A stretch of 63,779 bases of DNA from Gammaproteobacteria bacterium. GTDB lineage: Bacteria > Pseudomonadota > Gammaproteobacteria > SZUA-229. Where the stretch lies: positions 1 through 63,779 of the forward strand of contig JAOUNI010000010.1 in assembly GCA_029881035.1 (NCBI GenBank), written 5' to 3'. The notes under the pieces were generated by a model. The model was not told the DNA's origin. It was given only the letters and a program-made list of their open reading frames with translations, and ran no database searches. This document shows, in pieces, positions 57,208 through 63,779 of the stretch. Every line of letters starts with the position of its first letter. The stretch's first letter is position 1. Both the position numbers and the translations under genes were made by a program.

Positions 57208-58494
57208 ATGAAAGTTCTTATCGTTGGTGGTGGTGGTCGCGAACACGCCCTCGCCTGGAAAGCGGCTCAATCGCCCAAAGTTGACCACGTTTATGTTGCT
57301 CCCGGTAATGCCGGCACGGCGCTGGAACACAAAATTGAGAACATTAACATTGGCGCTGAAGATATTCCTGCGCTGCTCGATTTTGCTAAATACAATGACA
57401 TCGGCCTGACCATCGTCGGCCCTGAAGCGGCACTGGTCGCTGGCATTGTGGATGCATTTTCCGCCGCTGGCCTGAAAGCCTTCGGCCCGAGTAAAGGTGC
57501 AGCCCAGCTTGAAGGTTCTAAAGCTTTCACCAAAGATTTTCTGGCACGCCATCATATTCCCACCGCGGCTTATGGCAACTTCGTTGATGAAGCCGCCGCC
57601 ATTGCTTACGTTAAACAGTGCGGCGCACCATTGGTTGTTAAAGCCGATGGTCTGGCTGCTGGAAAGGGTGTGATTCTGGCGCACTCCGAAGGTGAAGCCA
57701 TCAGCGCAGTGCGGGACATGCTCTCCGGTAACCGTTTTGGTGATGCCGGTGCGCGCGTGGTCATTGAAGAATTCCTGTTTGGTGAAGAAGCCAGTTTTAT
57801 CTGTATGGTCGATGGTAAAAACATTTTGCCGATGGCAACTTCACAGGATCACAAAGCACGTGATAATGGCGACACTGGCCCCAATACTGGTGGTATGGGC
57901 GCTTATTCACCGGCACCGGTGGTCACACCGGAAATTCACGAGCGTATCATCAACGAAGTGATTCGCCCGACGGTGGATGGCATGGCCGCAGAAGGCAATG
58001 ACTACACCGGCTTTTTGTACGCGGGCGTGATGATCGACGAGAGCGGTACACCCAAGGTGCTGGAATACAATGTGCGTTTTGGCGACCCTGAAACCCAACC
58101 GATCATGATGCGCCTTAAATCCGACCTCGTTGAACACTGTTTACAGGCACTCGACGGCAAACTGGACAGCTCCACCACCGACTGGGATGAGCGCACCTCG
58201 ATTGGTGTAGTGCTGGCAGCGGGTGGTTACCCCGACGATTACCACAAGGGGGATGCCATCAGTGGACTGGATAGCGCTGACAATGTCACCACCAAAATCT
58301 TCCATGCCGGCACCGCGGAGAAAGACGGTCAGGTTGTCACTAACGGCGGTCGCGTTTTATGCGTCTGCGCACTGGGCGACTCGGTCACCGATGCGCAGGC
58401 GAAGGCCTATGAAGTCGTCAATAAAGTTTCATGGAAGGATGTTTATTTCAGAACCGACATTGGTCATCGCGCAATTGCCAGAGAAAAAAACTAA
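57208..58494 (+). CDS. purD: phosphoribosylamine--glycine ligase PurD
   Basis: ATP-grasp enzyme for the second step of purine synthesis. The frame opens at a TTG at 57184, but the ATG at 57208 gives MKVLIVGGGGREHALAWKAA, the family N-terminus, and 428 residues. Further motifs are PLVVKADGLAAGKGVI, DHKARDNGDTGPNTGGMGAYSP and LEYNVRFGDPETQP. It is separated from purH by the cbb3 block. Confidence 0.96.
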   Translation: MKVLIVGGGGREHALAWKAAQSPKVDHVYVAPGNAGTALEHKIENINIGAEDIPALLDFAKYNDIGLTIVGPEAALVAGIVDAFSAAGLKAFGPSKGAAQLEGSKAFTKDFLARHHIPTAAYGNFVDEAAAIAYVKQCGAPLVVKADGLAAGKGVILAHSEGEAISAVRDMLSGNRFGDAGARVVIEEFLFGEEASFICMVDGKNILPMATSQDHKARDNGDTGPNTGGMGAYSPAPVVTPEIHERIINEVIRPTVDGMAAEGNDYTGFLYAGVMIDESGTPKVLEYNVRFGDPETQPIMMRLKSDLVEHCLQALDGKLDSSTTDWDERTSIGVVLAAGGYPDDYHKGDAISGLDSADNVTTKIFHAGTAEKDGQVVTNGGRVLCVCALGDSVTDAQAKAYEVVNKVSWKDVYFRTDIGHRAIAREKN

Positions 58495-58555
58495 AGAAAA
58501 ACGTTAGAGTTAAAACCTGCCTTTTAATCGCACACGGCAATGGTTTGTGCGTTAT

Positions 58556-61500
58556 CTATTGTAAGCAAACGCGGAAGGAGATCTGGAAGCTCGGACTTGG
58601 TGGAACCGTATTACCAATAAATGTGCCTTTCGGGTTAACCCGAATATGCGTAATTGGCGGTGCGGTGGTATCACAGCCCGTGACTGCATCAAAGGTAGGT
58701 GTAGCACCGTAGCTGGTACCACCATCATTTGAGAAGGACAGGTCGTCACCCAGAGCAGGATCATCGAAACTATCGGCCAAGCTGGTAAAGCTGTAACTCA
58801 GGGTGCTGGAAGTTGTACCCTGTGTGAACAGTACAGGACCTGAACCCGCGCCACCGATATCATCAACGTACAGTAAAGTATTAGCTGGAACCGGATCAAA
58901 CACCATCGTTGAATCAAGATCCGCTGAACCTGCACCACTGTTGGTCGCGATAATGTTGTACTGCATTACCGCACCCGGTATTGCCTTGGGGTTGGATGCA
59001 ATATTGACCGGATCACTGATCGTCTGCACTGATTTCAGTAACATGATGCTCGGTGCGCTCTGCACGGTAATGCTCGCCCAGGCGGTGGTGCCAGTGAGCG
59101 CCGCCAGGGAAGTCGCCGCCGTTGCCACAGGTGTGCCAGCCGTGTTGGTCACCGCGCCAGCTGTCGATGAAGTGATATTAACCACCGCTTCACAGGAGAT
59201 TCCCGCCGCCAGCGAAAGCACTTTGAAACGAATCGCACCATCGCCAGCAACAGATGGGCTGCCATCAGTTCTGGTGACAGCGCCACAGGCGGCAGGCGTG
59301 TAACTGAATATGGCATCCTGTAATGTCATACCGGTTGGGAAGGTATCGTCCACCAGCACGTCAGTAATGGCATCGGGATTACTGGCTGGATTGGTCAGTG
59401 TTAACGACAGCGTGGTGCTCGTACCACTATTCAGCGTTGCCGCAGCAAAAGATTTAATCAATGTCGGCGGTAAATAAGCCGTGGTGGCTGCTGTCACATC
59501 CGCCGCAGGACCAGCAGAGGCATTGCCTGAAGTGACAGCACCAGCAGCCAGCGTGTTGGTATAACCGCCTGCTGCCGTCGCGGTCAGATCGACTTCAATC
59601 TTACAGGTTCCAACTACCAGAGGAGGTCCCGTAATCGTAGCCGGAATCGTGCCACCGGAAATGCTCAGCGTACCAGCACCCGCCGCTGCCGTCACGGTGC
59701 CACCACATTCGTTATAAATATTAGGCGCTGCTGCGTTGACCAGATTCGGAGGGTAAGTATCGGTAAAAACCATACTGGTGATCGCCGTCGTGTTCGGATT
59801 AGTCAGTATGATGGTAAGACGGTTGGCATTACCCACCTGGAAGCCGGTGTTAGCAAACGCCTTGGTGACGGTAGGCGGACTCAGGTGTGCAATCAGTTCG
59901 GCGGTATTACTGACCGGGCCAACTTCGGAATTCGTAGAAGAAACGGCACCGCTGGTGGTGTTGTAATAACTACCTGCAGCGGTCACTGAAACAGGAATAT
60001 CAATCGTACAGGTCGGATCAAAAGGAGTAACCAGTCCACTACTAATCGCACCACCGGTCAATTTGATGCTGGTTGAAGCACCAGCCACCAGTGCCGCACC
60101 GGCATTATCCGTTAATACACCACCACAACCATTCAATATGGTTGCTGGATCTGTCACTACCATCTGCGATGGACTAGTCGGGAAAACATCGCTGAACTCA
60201 ACAGCAGTAATATCAACACCGGAATTATTTTCGACAATAATGCGCATCACAGTACTCGCGATACCGCCAGACAATTGTATCGGGCTGGTCAAAAATGATT
60301 TTTTGATTGTCGGCTTGGTGGTAATAATTAAAGTATCTGCACCCGAAACACCGATACCCTCATTGGAAGCCACGTTGCCAGTCGTGTTGATGTAAATTGC
60401 TGGCGTGGTATCGGTGGCATAGACATCAATTTCAATCTTACAACTGGCACCCGGTGCCAGGGTGCCACCTGACAGAATAATACCGACATCACCGCCAGCT
60501 GCATTAATTGCCGTCGCAGTAGTACCATCCCAAGCTTCAAGCGAGCCTCCAGTGCAGGTCGTGGTTCCATTTGGTGTTGGCGAGGTAGTAATAGATGCCG
60601 TTAACGATCCACCTGCTAGCCTGGTTGCTGTGGTTGGAAAGAGATCGGTAATTCTCAACCCGGTAAGTGATGCCGTCAAACTCGGATTAGTAATAGTAAT
60701 AATCAACCGTGAAATATCACTCGGGCCCAGTGTCGTTGGCGTCACCTGAGTCGGGGTAAAGGTCTTGCCGACCGCGGGCGCAATCCAGGTGGCGATATTG
60801 CTGGCACTACCCGTGCCGGTAAAAGAACCGGTCAGGCCTGAAGTCTGGTTTTGATACACACCCAGCGCATTGACGGCGAGATTGATACTGAAGGTACAGC
60901 TTCCTCCAACAGCAACCTGCCCATCGGCGAGCTTGATTCCTAAATCACCACCTGTTGCAGAAAGCGTTCCCGCTGTCGTTCCATTCCACGACTCAATACT
61001 GCTGCCAGCACCACAGGGTTCTGCCGGTGATACACTCGGCGGGTTATCGGTACTCATACCTGTCGGGAACAAATCAGTAAACGACAAACCCGTAATATCC
61101 ACCACATCATTATTAGTAATAGTGATGGTCATCGTGCTAATACCAGTGGCCGGATTGAAGCTAAAGCTCTTGTCGATAGTGGGCGTGGCGTTGACGAACA
61201 GCGTATCGGTTGCTACTACCGTGCTGTTGCCGGCATTGCCGGTGGTGACATCACCAATGCCAATGGTATTGATATAACCGGTCAGGTTGACGACATCGGA
61301 AGTCACATCAACGCTCACCGTACAGCCACTGACTGGAATTGTGCCCGCAGAAAGGCTCAGGCTACCGCCGCCGGCTACTGCTGTTACAGTACCACCACAG
61401 CTGTTCGTGATATTAGGTATTGCTGCGTTAACCAGGTCAGTCGGATAGGTATCAGTAAATGCCGCCCCGGTAATCGTCGCATTATTAGAATTAGATAGCG

Positions 61501-63733
61501 TAATGGTTAATGTCGAGGTCTGCCCCTTGCCAATGATTGCAGGCAAAAATGCCTTGCTCACTGTTGGTGGTGCCAACACCGATAAGGTAGCGGTATTACT
61601 GACTGGGCCTGCCGGGCTCGACTCATTCGAATCGACGCCGGAGGTGGTATTGGCATAGTCACCCGCCGCGGCTGCAGTAACATCAATAGAAATCATACAG
61701 CTGCCTGCGGGATCGACAATACCGCCACCGCTCAGCTGAATACCAACATCACCACCAGCGGCATTGAGCGCACTGGCGGTGGTTCCGTCCCACGCATTTA
61801 CGGTACCGCCACAGCTCGAACTCAGCGAAGCGGGATTCGCCGTTACCAGCCCGGCCGGGAACAGGTCATCAAAAGTCATGCCGGTAATCGCAATGCCGGT
61901 ATTGTTGGTAATACTGAAACTCAGCGTTGCGATATCGCCAACGGGAATGCTGGAAACAGAGAAGGCTTTGCTGATAGTTGGTTTCGGCGTAAATGAAATA
62001 ATCGCGCTGGCTGTGAGGCCGGTACCACCATTGCTGGACGACACCACTCCCGTGGTATTGGTATAAACATCATTAACTGATGACGTTACTTTCACAGAAA
62101 CGGTACAGCTCTGTTCGGGTAACAGCGTGCCACCGGTAATTGAAATGGTGGTGCCACTGATATTCAAGGCAGCACCCGTACAGGTGGTAGCGGCATCAGG
62201 TGGAGTAGCAAATACTAAACCGGCAGGACTGGCCGGCAAGGTATCGCTGATAGCAACACCATTTAATGTATGACCAACATTTGGATTTCCGATCGTCAGT
62301 TTCAGCGTCGAGCTAATACCCACTGCCAGTGCCGTTGGTGAAAATTCCTTAAGGATAGTTGGCGCGAAAAGCACCTCTGTGCTCGCAGTGGCCGGTACGT
62401 TGTCGCTGGTGGTTAGCGTGGTATCGATGATCGCATTACCAATCAGCGCAATCGCAGAATTAATATAAGTACCCGGTGTTGCCGGCAGCGTTGCCTGGAA
62501 GATCAGCGAGCGTGTCGCACCTGCTGGAATATTAAATAACGATGACCAGTCGTGGGTGGAGCCAGAAATGTAAGGATCAGGCAGGCTGACATTATTAAAT
62601 GTACTCGAACCCGGAACGTAAGTGGCACCCGCTGGCAGCACATCGATAAAACTATCCAGGCTTAAAGGCGAACCACCCTGGTTGGTCGCGCTAAGCGTAT
62701 AGGTCACCACCCCACCCTGCGCAGGCAAAGTGGCATGACTGACGGATTTCGCCAACAGCACCTCGTTCTTTGCCGGCAGGATCGGCAACAAACCACCTGC
62801 GGTCGCATAGGCGCCACTGCCAAGGTTGGTATGTTTAATCGGCTGGCCACTGGTTATATAGGAAACTGGAGATAGCGTGGTAGTCGAAGCCGTGGTTGCG
62901 ACCGGCCTGAAATAGTAGATAGCATTGTAATGGGTTGTCGAAGATGACGGCACACTATCAATGTATAACTGATTATCAAACGTAATATTGTTACCGACAG
63001 ATAGCACAATGCTGGTGGCGACCAGTTCGTAGGCATCAGCACGCCAGTCGGTGAAGGTGGCAGGGTTAAATGCCATCGGGCCTGCACCCGTGCCAGTAGT
63101 GTCACAGCTGGATGGCACGGAACAACCGATGGTGCCAGTGTCACCATCTACGGTCAGCGTCGTAGTCGCACCCAGCACACTGGGGTTGATGTCCGCCCAG
63201 ATTGCATTAACCGTATTGGGGTTTGCCTCAATGACATCATCATCAATAGTGACAGAGTCCGTCGTCGTACCTATAGGAACAGTGGCGCCGCCACCAGCGG
63301 CTACCGGCTTACCTTCATAGGTGCTGAGAGAAAAACTCTGCGCTGCTGAGGCCGCCTTGGTGGTGTAAGTCGAGCACACGTAATAGAACACCGCCCTGGT
63401 TTCATTCGCTGCCATTGGGCCGAAATGGAAAATGCCATCATCGCCGCCGCCCATAAACAGGTATGTGGTAGTGGATACATCTATTTCCACCCAGGCATCA
63501 TTAATGGCTGCGTCGGTAGTTACATCAAACGAAAGATAATTACACTTTGGTGAAGTGGTTGCGGTATCTGCATCTGAGTTGCTATAAAAAATCGGTGATG
63601 AGGTACGAGTGACTGTGACTGCAGCCTGCGCTTCAGCAGCAAACAGCGTGAACAGCAACAGGCCGGCAGGCGGCAACAGTTGCAATAAGCGGCGAAGGAG
63701 TGACAGGTAGCCCCTGACGGGTGTGTTTATCAT
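58556..63733 (-). CDS. giant secreted DUF11/DUF7933-type repeat protein
   Basis: A 1725-residue exported protein. A signal peptide (LLQLLPPAGLLLFTLFAAEAQA) precedes an N-terminal domain (about 35-320). A DUF11-like unit follows at about 324-455, then eight repeats of 125-145 residues (about 456-1556), each starting like PTI.K.F and holding a TNP/ITN strand, a D.FP turn and one pair of Cys (for example SSCGGTV and GSCMISI). A final DUF11-like unit (SAPSIMLLKSV) ends at FRVCLQ. No LPxTG, OmpA, autotransporter or other anchor domain is visible. Ser/Thr/Ala-rich, no catalytic motif. A surface or matrix adhesin role is inferred. The end of purD lies 61 bp away, convergent. Confidence 0.85.
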   Translation of the reverse strand: MINTPVRGYLSLLRRLLQLLPPAGLLLFTLFAAEAQAAVTVTRTSSPIFYSNSDADTATTSPKCNYLSFDVTTDAAINDAWVEIDVSTTTYLFMGGGDDGIFHFGPMAANETRAVFYYVCSTYTTKAASAAQSFSLSTYEGKPVAAGGGATVPIGTTTDSVTIDDDVIEANPNTVNAIWADINPSVLGATTTLTVDGDTGTIGCSVPSSCDTTGTGAGPMAFNPATFTDWRADAYELVATSIVLSVGNNITFDNQLYIDSVPSSSTTHYNAIYYFRPVATTASTTTLSPVSYITSGQPIKHTNLGSGAYATAGGLLPILPAKNEVLLAKSVSHATLPAQGGVVTYTLSATNQGGSPLSLDSFIDVLPAGATYVPGSSTFNNVSLPDPYISGSTHDWSSLFNIPAGATRSLIFQATLPATPGTYINSAIALIGNAIIDTTLTTSDNVPATASTEVLFAPTILKEFSPTALAVGISSTLKLTIGNPNVGHTLNGVAISDTLPASPAGLVFATPPDAATTCTGAALNISGTTISITGGTLLPEQSCTVSVKVTSSVNDVYTNTTGVVSSSNGGTGLTASAIISFTPKPTISKAFSVSSIPVGDIATLSFSITNNTGIAITGMTFDDLFPAGLVTANPASLSSSCGGTVNAWDGTTASALNAAGGDVGIQLSGGGIVDPAGSCMISIDVTAAAAGDYANTTSGVDSNESSPAGPVSNTATLSVLAPPTVSKAFLPAIIGKGQTSTLTITLSNSNNATITGAAFTDTYPTDLVNAAIPNITNSCGGTVTAVAGGGSLSLSAGTIPVSGCTVSVDVTSDVVNLTGYINTIGIGDVTTGNAGNSTVVATDTLFVNATPTIDKSFSFNPATGISTMTITITNNDVVDITGLSFTDLFPTGMSTDNPPSVSPAEPCGAGSSIESWNGTTAGTLSATGGDLGIKLADGQVAVGGSCTFSINLAVNALGVYQNQTSGLTGSFTGTGSASNIATWIAPAVGKTFTPTQVTPTTLGPSDISRLIITITNPSLTASLTGLRITDLFPTTATRLAGGSLTASITTSPTPNGTTTCTGGSLEAWDGTTATAINAAGGDVGIILSGGTLAPGASCKIEIDVYATDTTPAIYINTTGNVASNEGIGVSGADTLIITTKPTIKKSFLTSPIQLSGGIASTVMRIIVENNSGVDITAVEFSDVFPTSPSQMVVTDPATILNGCGGVLTDNAGAALVAGASTSIKLTGGAISSGLVTPFDPTCTIDIPVSVTAAGSYYNTTSGAVSSTNSEVGPVSNTAELIAHLSPPTVTKAFANTGFQVGNANRLTIILTNPNTTAITSMVFTDTYPPNLVNAAAPNIYNECGGTVTAAAGAGTLSISGGTIPATITGPPLVVGTCKIEVDLTATAAGGYTNTLAAGAVTSGNASAGPAADVTAATTAYLPPTLIKSFAAATLNSGTSTTLSLTLTNPASNPDAITDVLVDDTFPTGMTLQDAIFSYTPAACGAVTRTDGSPSVAGDGAIRFKVLSLAAGISCEAVVNITSSTAGAVTNTAGTPVATAATSLAALTGTTAWASITVQSAPSIMLLKSVQTISDPVNIASNPKAIPGAVMQYNIIATNSGAGSADLDSTMVFDPVPANTLLYVDDIGGAGSGPVLFTQGTTSSTLSYSFTSLADSFDDPALGDDLSFSNDGGTSYGATPTFDAVTGCDTTAPPITHIRVNPKGTFIGNTVPPSPSFQISFRVCLQ

Positions 63734-63779
63734 TATCGTATTAATTCTGGTCCATATAGCGATATATTTCGCCGCCCTT
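63734..63779. other. right-edge sequence upstream of the repeat protein
   Basis: Only 46 bp remain before the window ends. The minus-strand leader contains no convincing Shine-Dalgarno sequence; the promoter is beyond the window. Confidence 0.3.

Noticed and set aside
58534-58560. Terminator hairpin between purD and the repeat protein
   Set aside because: CGCACA/TGTGCG arms have an 11-base loop and no T tract, so a terminator is not supported.
58803-63320. Several plus-strand ORFs opposite the giant repeat protein
   Set aside because: They follow the repeat periodicity of the minus-strand gene and have Val/Pro/Ala-rich shadow composition.

Overview
The window is chromosomal DNA from a gammaproteobacterium. 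The evidence is bamD divergent from rluD, pilSR-pilA-pilBCD followed by coaE and zapD, the complete mraZ-to-lpxC division and cell wall (dcw) cluster followed by an M23 peptidase gene and secA, the prmA/dusB/fis order, and a cbb3 oxidase operon next to an FNR-type regulator. The genus cannot be fixed from what is visible. No tRNA, rRNA, CRISPR, insertion sequence, prophage or attachment site was seen.

Layout. (1) 1-3443: rluD (truncated by the window edge), bamD, nadE. (2) 3616-14398: the type IV pilus two-component pair pilS-pilR, pilA behind a sigma-54 promoter, a second pilin with a PilE-like body, pilB-pilC-pilD, coaE, zapD and a Nudix/thiamine-phosphate-synthase-like fusion. (3) 14404-38571, almost all on the minus strand: mraZ-rsmH-ftsL-ftsI-murE-murF-mraY-murD-ftsW-murG-murC-murB-ddlB-ftsQ-ftsA-ftsZ-lpxC, then dciA on the opposite strand, an M23 peptidase, secA and argJ. 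Most adjacent stop and start codons overlap, which indicates strong translational coupling, and the operon starts at a clear promoter with three MraZ boxes. (4) 38759-39612: RNase P RNA directly preceded by a TPR protein gene. (5) 39787-44974: prmA, a DUF3426 zinc-finger membrane protein, dusB, fis and purH. (6) 45037-56930: microaerobic respiration, with ccoNOQP, a small membrane protein, ccoG and fixH/ccoH on the minus strand; hemN, fnr, ccoI, ccoS and a zinc-ribbon protein; and a methionine-rich periplasmic protein. (7) 57208-63733: purD and a 1725-residue secreted DUF11-type repeat protein.

How the parts work together. The pil block encodes sensing (PilS), sigma-54 activation (PilR), pilin subunits, the extension motor (PilB), the platform (PilC) and the prepilin peptidase (PilD). 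The dcw block makes lipid II and the divisome, and lpxC and bamD serve the outer membrane. In the cco block, CcoNOP is the oxidase; CcoG, CcoH, CcoI, CcoQ and CcoS are assembly factors including copper import; HemN makes heme precursor without oxygen; and FNR senses oxygen. hemN has a well-placed FNR box. The ccoN promoter instead carries a different 15-bp palindrome at about -41.

Novelty. Most of the window is conserved core genome. The least explained parts are the small genes and operators of the cbb3 region (47079-47330, 55912-56466, 56538-56930 and the ccoN operator), the TPR gene fused closely to rnpB, two unusually long perfect hairpins acting as terminators, and the large repeat protein at the right end.
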